DNA of 64,000 nt. Source: Burkholderiales bacterium PBB6 (GTDB lineage Bacteria; Pseudomonadota; Gammaproteobacteria; Burkholderiales; Burkholderiaceae_C). The stretch lies in NCBI GenBank assembly GCA_002255925.1, contig NKIH01000002.1:62001-126000 (forward strand). The letters run 5' to 3'. The translations under genes and the position numbers were made by a program. Every line of letters begins with the position of its first letter. Positions within the stretch are counted from its first letter, which is position 1. This document shows positions 18,576 to 27,772 of the stretch, one piece after another. The notes under the pieces were generated by a model that was not told the DNA's origin, did no database searches, and saw only the letters and a list, made by a program, of their open reading frames with translations.

Positions 18576-19445
18576 TCAGGACCTCCGCATCTTCGGGTCA
18601 AGGGCATCACGCAGGCCGTCACCCGCCAGGTTGATGGCCACCACGGTGATCAGGATCGCCAGCCCGGGCATCGTCACCAGCCAGGGGTCAGAGCGGATGA
18701 ATTCGCGGGCGTCGGCCAGCATCGTGCCCCACTCGGCGGTGGGTGGCTGTGCGCCCAGGCCGAGGAAGCCCAGCGCAGCGGCTTCCAGAATGGCGTCCGA
18801 CACCCCGAGCGCGGCCTGCACGATCAGCGGGGCCAGGCAGTTCGGCAGCACCGTGAACATCATCAGGCGGAACTTGCCGACACCGGCCACGCGCGCGGCC
18901 GTCACGTAGTCCTTCTGCAGCTCGGTCAGGGCCGAGGCCCGCAGCAGCCGCACATACCGCGGCAGGTACACGATGGTCACCGCGATGATGGTGTTGGCCA
19001 GGCTCGGGCCAAGCACCGCCACCACCAGGATGGCCAGCACCAGGCTGGGCACGGCCATGATCAGGTCCATCACGCGGGTGATGGCCACATCAACGGCCGT
19101 GCCGAGCGAGGCACAGGCCAGGCCCAGCCCCACGCCGATGACAAACGACACGCTCATCACGGCGGTACCGATGAACAGCGAGATGCGGGCGCCGTGGATC
19201 AGGCGCGAAAGCATGTCGCGGCCCAGGCTGTCGGTGCCGAGCAGGAAGCGGCTGGAGCCACCCTCGGCCCAGGCCGGCGCCGCACGCACGGCGTCACGGA
19301 ACTGCTCGTTCGGCGAATACGGCGCGACCACGTCGGCGAAGATCGCCAGCAGCGCCACGATCACCAGCAGGGCCAAGCCAGCGACGGCGCCCTTGTTTTC
19401 CTTGAAGGCGGCCCAGAAGGCGCGCAGGGGATGCATTTCACCCAT
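18576..19445 (-). CDS. dppC: Dipeptide/oligopeptide ABC transporter permease (DppC type)
   Basis: A 289-residue inner-membrane permease. The N-terminal OppC_N element (FWAAFKENKGAVAGLALLVI) precedes a periplasmic loop with FLLGTDSLGRDMLSRLIHGAR, the DppC-type sequence, and the ABC coupling motif near GLGAQPPTAEWG. The ATG at 19445 overlaps the DppB gene by 8 bases; a second in-frame ATG lies at 19436. It forms the pore with DppB. Confidence 0.9.
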   Translation of the reverse strand: MGEMHPLRAFWAAFKENKGAVAGLALLVIVALLAIFADVVAPYSPNEQFRDAVRAAPAWAEGGSSRFLLGTDSLGRDMLSRLIHGARISLFIGTAVMSVSFVIGVGLGLACASLGTAVDVAITRVMDLIMAVPSLVLAILVVAVLGPSLANTIIAVTIVYLPRYVRLLRASALTELQKDYVTAARVAGVGKFRLMMFTVLPNCLAPLIVQAALGVSDAILEAAALGFLGLGAQPPTAEWGTMLADAREFIRSDPWLVTMPGLAILITVVAINLAGDGLRDALDPKMRRS

Positions 19446-20448
19446 GACGGATCCGCGGGTTGATCAGGCCGTAGGTGACATCGACCAGCAGGTTCACGAA
19501 CATCACCACCAGCGACACCAGCATCACGCCGCCTTGCAGGGCGGGGTAATCACGGCGCGAGATGGATTCGATCAGCCACTTGCCGATGCCCGGCCAGGAG
19601 AAGATGGTTTCGGTCAGCACGGCGCCCGCCATCAGGGCGCCCACCTGCAGGCCGATGACGGTGGCCACCGGAATCATCGCGTTGCGCAGCGCATGCAGGC
19701 CCACCACCCGCCAGGTCGACAGGCCCTTGGCGCGGGCGGTGCGCACATAGTCTTCGCTCAGCACTTCGAGCATCGCCGAGCGCGTCATGCGGGCAATCAC
19801 CGCCAGCGGCACGGTGCCCAGCACCACGGCCGGCAGCACCAGGTGGTGCAGGGCGTCGAGCACGGCGCCGGACTGGTCACTCAGCCACGCGTCTATCACC
19901 ATGAAACCGGTGACCGGCTCGAAGTAGAAATTGATCAGGTCGATGCGGCCCGACACCGGCGTCAGCCCCCAGCGCTCACCGACGAACATGATGAGCAGCA
20001 GGCCCCACCAGAAGATGGGCATGGAGTAGCCGGTCACGCTCAGGCCCATCAGCGTCTGGTCGAACAGCGTGCCGCGTCGGGCCGCTGCAATCGCGCCTGC
20101 GGGCAGGCCCACCAGCGCGGCAAACAGCATCGCGAAGAAGCTCAGCTCCAGCGTGGCCGGGAAGAGCGTGGCGAACTCGGTCAGCACCTTCTGGTTGGTG
20201 GCCAGCGAGGTGCCGAAATCGCCCTGCACCAGCTGGCCCGCGTAGTCGAGGAACTGTTTCCACACCGGCTGGTCCAGGCCCAGCTCATGGCGGAACTGCG
20301 CCAGCCGTTCGGGCGAAATGCCGCGCTCACCGACGCGCACCTCGACCGGGTCGCCCGGCACCATGCGGATCGCCACGAAGGTGACGAACATCAGGGCGAT
20401 GAAGGTGGGGATGGTCAGCGCCAGACGGCGCAACAGGAACAGGAACAT
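19438..20448 (-). CDS. dppB: Dipeptide/oligopeptide ABC transporter permease (DppB type)
   Basis: A 336-residue permease with about six membrane helices. It begins MFLFLLRRLALTIPTFIAL, has IRMVPGDPVEVRVGERG and the coupling region SEDYVRTARAKGLS. It overlaps DppC and follows the embedded lipoprotein gene by only 18 bases, so all are probably on one transcript from the dppA promoter. Confidence 0.9.
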   Translation of the reverse strand: MFLFLLRRLALTIPTFIALMFVTFVAIRMVPGDPVEVRVGERGISPERLAQFRHELGLDQPVWKQFLDYAGQLVQGDFGTSLATNQKVLTEFATLFPATLELSFFAMLFAALVGLPAGAIAAARRGTLFDQTLMGLSVTGYSMPIFWWGLLLIMFVGERWGLTPVSGRIDLINFYFEPVTGFMVIDAWLSDQSGAVLDALHHLVLPAVVLGTVPLAVIARMTRSAMLEVLSEDYVRTARAKGLSTWRVVGLHALRNAMIPVATVIGLQVGALMAGAVLTETIFSWPGIGKWLIESISRRDYPALQGGVMLVSLVVMFVNLLVDVTYGLINPRIRHG

Positions 20449-20466
20449 GGCAAGTGGCCCGTGTGA

Positions 20467-21615
20467 TTACCAGACGTCGCTGCGGTTGAGCAGGAACCAT
20501 TCACCCTTGGTGACCTGGTAGACGCTGACCACGCCGTAGCGCTGCTCGCCGTCGTCGGCAAAGCGCATGCTGCTCGTCACCGGCGCCAGCGGGTCGACCG
20601 ACTTGAGCGCCGTCACCAGCTTGGCACCTTCCACGCTGCGGGACTGGCGCACGGCCGCAGCCAGCACATAGACCGCGTCGTAGGCATAGTGGGCCGCGTA
20701 GATCGGCTCATGCTTGTGGGCGGTGCGGAAAGCGCCGAGGAAGTTCTTGCCGCCGTTGAATTCGCCTGCGGCCACGATGGGCGAGGTGGCGTAGATCTGG
20801 CCGATGGCTGGGTTGATCTTCAACAGGCCTTCGGTCTTGATGGTGTCGCCACCCACGATGCTGAGGTTGCGCACGCCGGCGGCCAGCAGCTGGTCGGTCA
20901 GGGCAATCACCTGGAAGTCGGCCAGCGTGGTGACGAGCACGGTGGCCTGGGCGGCCTTCATGTCGGCCACGAGCTTGGCGAACTGGGTGGTCTTGTCGTC
21001 GAGCGAGGCGCGCAGTTTCACGCTGCGGCCCTTGGCCTTGAGCTGCTCGGCAGCCGATTCAGCCAGGCCCTTGCCGTAAGGCGTATTGTCGTCGACCACG
21101 GCATACACCTGCTCGCCCGGCAGTTGCGCGGCGAACGAGCCCACGGCCTTCGATTGCAGCGCATCGCTGGCCACCAGGCGGAAGGTGGTGGGCAGGCCCA
21201 GGCGGGTGTATTCGGGCTTGGTGGAGATGGCCAGCTGCGGAATCATCTTGCTGGCGTAGATCGGTGCGGCCGCCATGCTGACGCCCGAGTTCAGGTGGCC
21301 GATGACCGCCACCACGCCGGCATCCACCAGCTTCTGGGCCGCGGCCTTGCCGGCTTCGGCATCGGCCTTGTCGTCTTCCGCCACGATCTCGAACTTGACC
21401 GTCTTGCCGTCGATCCGCAGGCCTTCGCGGTTGATGTCGTTCACCGCCATCTGCGCCCCATCGAGCATGTCTTGCCCCAGCGCCTTCAGCGGGCCGGACA
21501 GCGGCTGCGCCACACCGATCTTGATGACTTCAGGCACCGTGGGCTGGCAGGCAGACAACAAGGCAATGCCGCCGAGCAGGCAGCAGCGCACCAGAAAGCG
21601 CAATGGGTGGGTCAT
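20467..21615 (-). CDS. Branched-chain-amino-acid-type ABC binding lipoprotein
   Basis: A 382-residue periplasmic binding protein of the Leu/Ile/Val (LivJ/LivK, Peripla_BP_6) family. Lipobox LLSAC follows MTHPLRFLVRCCLLGGIA, and the mature part starts VIKIGVAQPLSGPLKALGQD with AVIGHLNSGVSMAAAPIY further on. The ATG at 21615 was chosen at the signal peptide. It sits between dppA and dppB, although a Liv-type binding protein normally serves LivHMGF, not Dpp permeases; no Liv permease is in the window. It may be a sensor-like ligand scavenger or an additional binding protein. The spacing to dppB (18 bases) supports co-transcription. Confidence 0.85.
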   Translation of the reverse strand: MTHPLRFLVRCCLLGGIALLSACQPTVPEVIKIGVAQPLSGPLKALGQDMLDGAQMAVNDINREGLRIDGKTVKFEIVAEDDKADAEAGKAAAQKLVDAGVVAVIGHLNSGVSMAAAPIYASKMIPQLAISTKPEYTRLGLPTTFRLVASDALQSKAVGSFAAQLPGEQVYAVVDDNTPYGKGLAESAAEQLKAKGRSVKLRASLDDKTTQFAKLVADMKAAQATVLVTTLADFQVIALTDQLLAAGVRNLSIVGGDTIKTEGLLKINPAIGQIYATSPIVAAGEFNGGKNFLGAFRTAHKHEPIYAAHYAYDAVYVLAAAVRQSRSVEGAKLVTALKSVDPLAPVTSSMRFADDGEQRYGVVSVYQVTKGEWFLLNRSDVW

Positions 21616-21715
21616 GGGGAACTGCAGATGATGTGAAAAAAATGGGCAACGCCGCCGTCGGCAGCAAGCCGCAGCGGCGGTCACCGGCCAGCCCGGGTGG
21701 GCCGGCCGCTCGCGA

Positions 21716-23320
21716 TCACTTCAAGGACACGCCGTTGAACTGGTGCGAGTTGAAGGGGCTTTGCTTGTAGCCGGTGACTTCCTGGCGCATCACTTCATAG
21801 ACCACCGAGTGGGCGATCTTGAAGTCCGGCGCTTCGTCACGCTCGATCAGCTGCATCTCCTCGTACAGCTTGGCGCGGGCCTTGTTGTCGGTGAGCGTGC
21901 GGGCGCTTTCAAGCTTCTCGTCGTAGGCCTTGTTGCACCACTTCGAGAGGTTCTGACCACCGGCACGGGCGGCGTCGCAGCCGTGCAGGAAGAAGAAATT
22001 GTCGGGGTCGCCGTTGTCGCCGTTCCAGCCCAGCATGCCGGTCTGGTGTTCACCTTGCTGCAGGCGCTTGCGGTACTCGCCCCACTCGAAGGTGACCAGC
22101 TTGGCGGTGACGCCGATCTTGGCCAGGTCGGCCTGCATCATCTCGGCGATGCGCTTGGCGTTCGGGTTGTACGGACGCTGCACCGGCATGTACCAGAGGT
22201 CGACCTCGATCGGCGTCTTCACGCCGGCTTTGGCCAGCAGGGCCTTGGCCTTTTCCGGATCATGCGGCCATTCGGCGACCTTGTCGTTGTAGCCCCACAG
22301 GGTCGGCGGAATCAGGTTCTTGGCGGCGGTGCCGGCGCCCAGGTACACGTCCTTCAGGATGGCCGCCTTGTCGATGGCCATGGTGAAGGCCTGGCGGACT
22401 TCCTTCTTGTCCATCGGGGCCTTCTGGGTGTTGAAGGCCCAGTAGGCGATGTTCAGGCCGGGCAGGTTGGTCACGCGCAGCGACTTGTCCTTCTGCATCT
22501 CGGGCAGATCGGCCGGGCGCGGGTAGCCGGTCAGGTGGCATTCGCCGGCCTTGAGCTTGGCGTAGCGGGCGGTGGCGTCTGGCGTGATGGCGAAGACCAG
22601 GTCATCCACCATTGCCTTTTCACCCCAGTAGGCCTTGTTGGCCTTGTAGCGGATGACGGCGTCCTTCTGGTAGGTGACAAAGCTGAACGGGCCCGTGCCC
22701 ACCGGGGCCTGGTCGAACTGGCCCTGCTTGCCGGCCTTGGCCAGTGCGTCGGCGTATTCGGCCGAGTGGATGGCGGCGAAGTCCATGGCCAGGTTCGGCA
22801 GCATGGTCACGTTCGGCTTCTTCAGCACGATGCGCACGGTGTAGGCGTCGACCTTTTCCACCGCTTCGAGGTCGTCCTTCAGGCCCATGTCGGCGAAGTA
22901 GTCGTACTTGCCGCCCGAGACCTTGGCGTAGGGGTGATCGGCCTTCCACTGGCGCTCGAAGCTGAACACCACGTCGTCGGCGTTGAAGTCGCGCGTCGGG
23001 GTGAAGTCTTTGATGGTGTGGAACTTCACGCCCTTGCGCAGCTTGAAGGTGTAGACCTTGCCGCCGGGCGCCACGGTCCAGCTTTCGGCCAGGCCGGGTT
23101 CGATCTGGGTGCTGCCGCGCACGAAGTGCGTCAGGCGGTCATACACCGGGCGGGCGGCATCAAAGCTGGTGCCGGTGGTGTTGAGGGCCGGGGTGAAGTT
23201 CTCGGGTGAGCCCTCGGAGCAATACACGAGGGTCTTCGCGCCGGCAGCGCCTGCGCACAGGGCGAGGGCGGCCAGGGCCAGTGCAGAGCGGTGAGTGGCT
23301 TTGGGCCAGGATGCAGTCAT
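21716..23320 (-). CDS. dppA: Dipeptide/peptide ABC transporter binding protein (DppA type)
   Basis: A 534-residue SBP_bac_5 protein. A signal peptide ends near GAAGA. The mature part has LVYCSEGSPENFTPAL, FTPTRDFNADDVVFSFER and GRRIVLKKPN-like elements typical of DppA; NYSPEGS-type start and WNGDNGDPDNFFFLHGC near the C-terminus also fit. A GGAGG ribosome site before the ATG at 23320 sets the start; an upstream extension is not signal-like. It is the first gene of the operon dppA, Liv-type lipoprotein, dppB, dppC, dppD, dppF. Confidence 0.9.
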   Translation of the reverse strand: MTASWPKATHRSALALAALALCAGAAGAKTLVYCSEGSPENFTPALNTTGTSFDAARPVYDRLTHFVRGSTQIEPGLAESWTVAPGGKVYTFKLRKGVKFHTIKDFTPTRDFNADDVVFSFERQWKADHPYAKVSGGKYDYFADMGLKDDLEAVEKVDAYTVRIVLKKPNVTMLPNLAMDFAAIHSAEYADALAKAGKQGQFDQAPVGTGPFSFVTYQKDAVIRYKANKAYWGEKAMVDDLVFAITPDATARYAKLKAGECHLTGYPRPADLPEMQKDKSLRVTNLPGLNIAYWAFNTQKAPMDKKEVRQAFTMAIDKAAILKDVYLGAGTAAKNLIPPTLWGYNDKVAEWPHDPEKAKALLAKAGVKTPIEVDLWYMPVQRPYNPNAKRIAEMMQADLAKIGVTAKLVTFEWGEYRKRLQQGEHQTGMLGWNGDNGDPDNFFFLHGCDAARAGGQNLSKWCNKAYDEKLESARTLTDNKARAKLYEEMQLIERDEAPDFKIAHSVVYEVMRQEVTGYKQSPFNSHQFNGVSLK

Positions 23321-23531
23321 CGGGTTCCTCCAGGACAGTTGTGCCGTCGAGTTCGGGTGCCAGGGTGCGGCAATGCCGCGCATCGTACGTCCGAAAATGC
23401 CCTGTCCCGGTGCAGGGCGACCTCGGGTTTCCAGCAGGTGCGCGGTCATCCAAAGTGCTCAGCAAGAACGGTGCCGCCGGGGTTGCGGCGGTGTTGCGGC
23501 GGTGTTGACGTGCGGGTTTTGCCCGGGGTGC

Positions 23532-24119
23532 CTACCAGCCCGACGGGGTGTGGAACGCCGGGTTCAGCAGCGCGCAGAGCTGGTGGTCACGCCAGGCGCC
23601 GTCGATGAAGAGGTAGTCGGGCGAGAGGCCGATGGGGCGAAAGCCCAGGCGCTGCAGCAAGGCGCCGCTGCGCGTGTTTTCCGGCCGGAAGGCGGCCTGG
23701 ACGCGGTGCAGGTTGATGCGGGGGCTGAAGGCCTCGGCCAGGGCGGCCACGAGGGCTTCGTGCATCAGGCCACGGCCCTGCCATTCGCGGTCGATGGCGT
23801 AGCCCAGCACCGCGCTGTGGAAGGCACCGCGCGACACCTGGCTGAAGTTCACCGTGCCGATGATCTGGTCGGGGGCATCCACCGGGCTGATCCACCAGCG
23901 AAAGCCCTGGCCTTCGCCAAAGGCTTTCAGCGCGGTGCGCAGGCGCTCAGTCTGCACGGCCTCGGTGTAGAAGCCGGGCGGGGTGGGTGGGTCCCAGCGG
24001 GCGAAGTGCGCCTGGTTGCGTTGCTGGAAATCAAGCAGCGCACCCGCCAGGCCGTCGTGGCCGGCCTGCAGCAGCAGGTGCGGGGTGTGCAGGGTCTTGC
24101 GGGCGGGGCTCAGGTCCAT
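23532..24119 (-). CDS. RimJ/RimL-type GNAT acetyltransferase
   Basis: A 195-residue GNAT protein of the RimJ/RimL group that acetylates N-terminal residues of ribosomal or other proteins. Acetyl-CoA motif YAIDREWQGRGLMHEAL lies near residues 106-122, followed by NLHRVQAAFRPENTRSGALL and LGFRPIGLSPDYL, the family hallmarks. It stands alone between the dpp operon and a divergent or tandem dioxygenase gene. The exact substrate is unknown; RimJ is the nearest family by layout. Confidence 0.85.
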   Translation of the reverse strand: MDLSPARKTLHTPHLLLQAGHDGLAGALLDFQQRNQAHFARWDPPTPPGFYTEAVQTERLRTALKAFGEGQGFRWWISPVDAPDQIIGTVNFSQVSRGAFHSAVLGYAIDREWQGRGLMHEALVAALAEAFSPRINLHRVQAAFRPENTRSGALLQRLGFRPIGLSPDYLFIDGAWRDHQLCALLNPAFHTPSGW

Positions 24120-24159
24120 GCGCTGAGCCTACCAAAACCGCCCGGTGCCGCAGGGCCTG

Positions 24160-25005
24160 TCAGGCCAGTGCGGCCTGCAACTCGGTTGCACCGGGGCCGA
24201 AGGCATATGCATCCATGCCGAGGTGGCCGTAGGTCACGCTCTCATGCAGGCGCAGGCCCGGGTGGCTCAACCCACCCGCACCGGCGGCCACGAAGAAGGG
24301 CAGCAGGTGCTCGTCGGTCGGGTGCATGTGCACGGCGTGCGGGGCCTGGGTGCGCCAGGTGGCGAGCTGGGCATGGTCGCCCGCCTCGGTGTGCTGCTGG
24401 AACCACTGGCGGAAGGCGGCGCTTTCCGGGTATTCGGGCTGGTCGATCTCGCCCCGGCCCGAGGCAAACAGCCGCAGGTTGTGGGTGATCGAGCCCGAAC
24501 CCAGGATCAGCACGCCTTCAGCGGCCAGTGGCGCCAGGGCCGCGCCCAGCGCCTGCAGGCGCTCAGGCGCCCAGCCCGGCGGCCAGGCCAGCGGCAGCAC
24601 GGGCACGTTGGCGCCCGGGAACATCGAGCGCAGCGGCGTCCAGATGCCGTGGTCCAGGCCGCCTTCGGGGCTCAGGTGGATGGGCAGGCCGGCGTCGCGC
24701 AGCAGGCCGGCCACGCGCTGGGCCAGCGCCGGGGCGCCGTCCACGTCGTAGCGCAGCTGGTAGAGCGCGTCAGGGAAGCCGCCGAAGTCATACACGGCCT
24801 CGTGGCGGGCGGCGCCCAGCAGCACCGGCTCACGGGTGAGCGAGTGGGCCGAGACGGCCAGGATGGCCTTGGGCGTGCCGAAGCGGGCCTGCAGGGCCGG
24901 GCCGAGGCGTTGCCAGAAGGCGCCCGCTGCCCCCGGCTCCAGCGCCGTCATGGGCGAGCCGTGAGAGACATAGAGCGGTGGAAAAGCGGTGTGGTGCGTG
25001 TTCAT
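24160..25005 (-). CDS. DODA-type extradiol ring-cleavage dioxygenase
   Basis: A 281-residue class III (LigB-like) dioxygenase of the YgiD/4,5-DOPA dioxygenase group. It shows LYVSHGSPMTALEPG, ILAVSAHSLTREPV, DFGGFPDALYQLRY, GLDHGIWTPLRSMFP and ILGSGSITHNLR, which supply the metal-binding histidines. E. coli YgiD cleaves L-DOPA and is a zinc enzyme; activity here is unproven. The ATG at 25005 begins at the family's usual N-terminus. It is divergent from the FtsX-like permease gene with a 105-base shared gap. Confidence 0.88.
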   Translation of the reverse strand: MNTHHTAFPPLYVSHGSPMTALEPGAAGAFWQRLGPALQARFGTPKAILAVSAHSLTREPVLLGAARHEAVYDFGGFPDALYQLRYDVDGAPALAQRVAGLLRDAGLPIHLSPEGGLDHGIWTPLRSMFPGANVPVLPLAWPPGWAPERLQALGAALAPLAAEGVLILGSGSITHNLRLFASGRGEIDQPEYPESAAFRQWFQQHTEAGDHAQLATWRTQAPHAVHMHPTDEHLLPFFVAAGAGGLSHPGLRLHESVTYGHLGMDAYAFGPGATELQAALA

Positions 25006-25110
25006 GACCTGTATTTCATCAGCGGGGCAGGGCGGCGTCGTTCGGATGTCTTGCATGCAGCATTCACCGTCGTCTGCGCCGTGTATCCGAAAGCGTGTAG
25101 CGTTGCAGAC

Positions 25111-27690
25111 ATGGCTTCTGCTTCACATCCCCCAGTTCCTGCCGCCGCCCCCCTGCAACCCTGGTCGGTCTGGCGGCTGGCGGCCTCCCAGACCTGGCTC
25201 GACTTCCGGGCCGGCGAATTGCGCCTGGTGCTGGTGGCGATCGTGCTGGCCGTCACCGCACTGACCGCGGTGGGCTTTTTTGCCGACCGGCTGCAAGGCG
25301 GGCTGACGCGCGACGCGGCCCAGCTGCTGGGCGGTGACCTGGTGGTGCAGAGCGACCACCCGGTGCCCGAGGTGTTCATCCAGCAGGCCCAGACGGCCGG
25401 CATGCAGACCAGCCTGACGGCGTCCTTCCCGAGCATGGCGCGGGCGCCCGATGAGCGCGGCGGCGCCGCCAAGCTGGTGGCTGTGAAATCGGTGGGTGCC
25501 AGTTACCCGCTGCGCGGGCAGCTGACGCTGCGCTCGGCCCCCACCGGCCCCGACGAAGCCGTGGCACTGCGCCCGGCTCGCGGCGAGGTGTTTGTCGACG
25601 TGGCCCTGCTGGACGCCCTGAGCCTGCGCATGGGCGACGAGCTGCTGCTGGGCGATGCCCGCCTGCGCGTAGCCCGCCTCATCGTGATCGAGCCCGACCG
25701 TGGCGCCGGCTTTCTCAGCTTCGCCCCCCGCGTGATGTTGAACGAGGCCGACCTGGCCGCCACCGGCCTGGTGCAGCCCGCCAGCCGCGTGAGTTACCGC
25801 CTGGCCGTGGCCGCACCCTTGGGCCGGGAAGCCGCAGTGAAGCCCCTGACCGAGTGGGCCCGCGCCGCCATCCGCACCGATGACCACCGCGGCATGCGCG
25901 TGGAATCGCTGGAAGCCGGCCGCCCCGAAATGCGCCAGACGTTGGACCGCGCGCAGAAGTTCCTGAACCTGGTGGCGCTGCTGGCGGCCTTGCTGGCGGC
26001 CGTGGCCGTGGCGATTGCCGCGCGTGATTTCGCCCAGCGGCATCTGGATGACTGCGCGATGTTGCGCGTGCTGGGCCTGTCGCAACGCCGCATCGCCACG
26101 GTGTTTCTGCTGGAATTTCTGCTGCTCGGGCTGCTGGCCAGCGTGGGCGGCGTGCTGGGCGGCCTGGCGCTGCACACCGTGTTCATCGAGCTGCTGGGCG
26201 CCTTTGTGCCCGCCTCGCTGCCGGCCCCCGGTTTGAAGCCCGCGCTGTACGGCCTGGCCACCGGCCTGACGCTGCTGCTGGGCTTTGGCCTGCCGCCGGT
26301 GCTGCAACTGGCCCGCGTGCCGCCGCTGCGCGTCATCCGCCGCGACTTGGGCCAGGTGCGCGCTGCTTCCTTGGGCGTGTGGCTGATGGGCGGCGTGGCC
26401 TTCGCGGCGCTGCTGCTGACGGTGGCGCAAGACCTGACGATGGGCTTGATCTCGGTCGGCGGTTTTGCGGCGGCCATTGCCGTGTTTGCCGCACTGGCCG
26501 CGCTGGTGGTCATGGCCTTGGGCCGCTGGATGCCCGAGAGCCGGGTGCCGAACTGGCTGGTGCTGGCCACGCGGCAGGTGGCGGCCCGCCCGGCGTTTGC
26601 GGTGCTGCAGGTGTCGTCGCTGGCGGTGGGCCTGATGGCGCTGGCGCTGCTGGTGCTGCTGCGCACCGACCTCATCAGCAGCTGGCGGCAGGCCACGCCG
26701 CCGGACGCACCGAACCGCTTCGTCATCAATGTGCAGCCCGACCAGGCAGCAGACTTCCGCGCCGCGCTGGCATCGGCCGGCGTAGCTGAAGGCTACGACT
26801 GGTTCCCGATGATCCGCGGCCGGCTCATCACCATCAACGGCGAGGCGGTGGGGCCGCGCTATGCCGATAACGAAGGCGCGCGCCGCAGCATCGACCGCGA
26901 ACTCAACCTCAGCCACAGCGCCGAGATGCCGGCTCACAACAGGCTGGTGGCGGGCGAGTGGGGCAGCGGTGATGCGCAGGGCCTGAGCATCGAGCAGGGC
27001 CTGGCCACCGCCCTCGGCGTGGCGCTGGGGGACGAGCTGGCGTTTGACATCGGCGGGCAGATCCACACCACGCGCATCACCAGCATCCGCAAGGTGGACT
27101 GGGGCTCGATGCGGGCCAACTTCTTCGTGCTGTACCCGGTGGCTGAGATGCCCACGCTGCCCGCCACCTTCCTGGCCGCCTACCGCGCACCGGTGGGTGA
27201 CGCGGGCTTCGACAACCGGCTCACCGCGAAATTCCCGAACATCACGAACGTGGATGTGTCGGCCTCGCTGGCGCAGGTGCAGGGCATCCTCGACCAGGTG
27301 GTGAAGGCGGTTGAAACGCTGTTCGCCTTCACGGTGGCGGCGGGCCTGGCGGTGCTGTTTGCGGCCGTCAGCGCCACCCGCGACACCCGGGCGCGTGACT
27401 ACGCCGTGATGCGCGCCTGCGGTGCAGGCAGCCGCCTGCTCTCACGCGTGCAGCAGGCCGAGTTGCTGGGCGTGGGCGCCCTGGCCGGCTTTCTGGCCAC
27501 CAGCGCGGCGATGGCCGTGGGCTGGGCGCTGGCGCGCTTTGTCTTCGAGTTCAGCTGGACCGCCGCCTGGTGGGTGCCGGTGGCGGGCACGCTGGCCGGC
27601 GCGTTGCTGGCGCTGGGGGCGGGCTGGTGGAGCCTGCGTGACGTGCTGCGCCGCCCGGTGATGGTGACGCTGCGGCAGGCGTCGCAGTAA
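25111..27690 (+). CDS. Large FtsX-like ABC permease (YbbP type)
   Basis: An 859-residue membrane protein with two FtsX domains. The first helix lies near residues 35-60 (LVLVAIVLAVTALTAVGFFA); a large periplasmic part follows, then four helices around residues 285-420, four more around 425-520, another periplasmic part and a final FtsX core near residues 730-850. It belongs to the MacB/YbbP class, usually paired with the ATPase YbbA and the thioesterase TesA. Neither partner is adjacent here. ATG at 25111 (MASASHPPV) was chosen; a far longer open frame runs antisense to the dioxygenase gene and is not real. A strong terminator follows. Confidence 0.88.
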   Translation: MASASHPPVPAAAPLQPWSVWRLAASQTWLDFRAGELRLVLVAIVLAVTALTAVGFFADRLQGGLTRDAAQLLGGDLVVQSDHPVPEVFIQQAQTAGMQTSLTASFPSMARAPDERGGAAKLVAVKSVGASYPLRGQLTLRSAPTGPDEAVALRPARGEVFVDVALLDALSLRMGDELLLGDARLRVARLIVIEPDRGAGFLSFAPRVMLNEADLAATGLVQPASRVSYRLAVAAPLGREAAVKPLTEWARAAIRTDDHRGMRVESLEAGRPEMRQTLDRAQKFLNLVALLAALLAAVAVAIAARDFAQRHLDDCAMLRVLGLSQRRIATVFLLEFLLLGLLASVGGVLGGLALHTVFIELLGAFVPASLPAPGLKPALYGLATGLTLLLGFGLPPVLQLARVPPLRVIRRDLGQVRAASLGVWLMGGVAFAALLLTVAQDLTMGLISVGGFAAAIAVFAALAALVVMALGRWMPESRVPNWLVLATRQVAARPAFAVLQVSSLAVGLMALALLVLLRTDLISSWRQATPPDAPNRFVINVQPDQAADFRAALASAGVAEGYDWFPMIRGRLITINGEAVGPRYADNEGARRSIDRELNLSHSAEMPAHNRLVAGEWGSGDAQGLSIEQGLATALGVALGDELAFDIGGQIHTTRITSIRKVDWGSMRANFFVLYPVAEMPTLPATFLAAYRAPVGDAGFDNRLTAKFPNITNVDVSASLAQVQGILDQVVKAVETLFAFTVAAGLAVLFAAVSATRDTRARDYAVMRACGAGSRLLSRVQQAELLGVGALAGFLATSAAMAVGWALARFVFEFSWTAAWWVPVAGTLAGALLALGAGWWSLRDVLRRPVMVTLRQASQ

Positions 27691-27721
27691 GCCGGACAGC
27701 CCGGGGCAACACCCCAAAAGC

Positions 27722-27755
27722 AAAAAGCCGCAGGCATCACACCTGCGGCTTTTTG
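27722..27755. terminator. Strong bidirectional terminator
   Basis: Perfect 13-base arms AAAAAGCCGCAGG (27722-27734) and CCTGCGGCTTTTT (27742-27754) form a hairpin with A and T runs on both sides. It lies between the convergent ybbP-like and cheW genes and can terminate both. Confidence 0.93.
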
Positions 27756-27772
27756 TTTGGGGGCGACTGGTG

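Noticed and set aside
23318-23449. Longer start for the DppA-type protein
   Set aside because: The added residues are not signal-peptide-like, and a GGAGG site lies directly before ATG 23320.
24145-25110. N-terminal extension of the YbbP-like protein
   Set aside because: It runs antisense to the dioxygenase gene and lacks homology; the permease begins at MASASHPPV.
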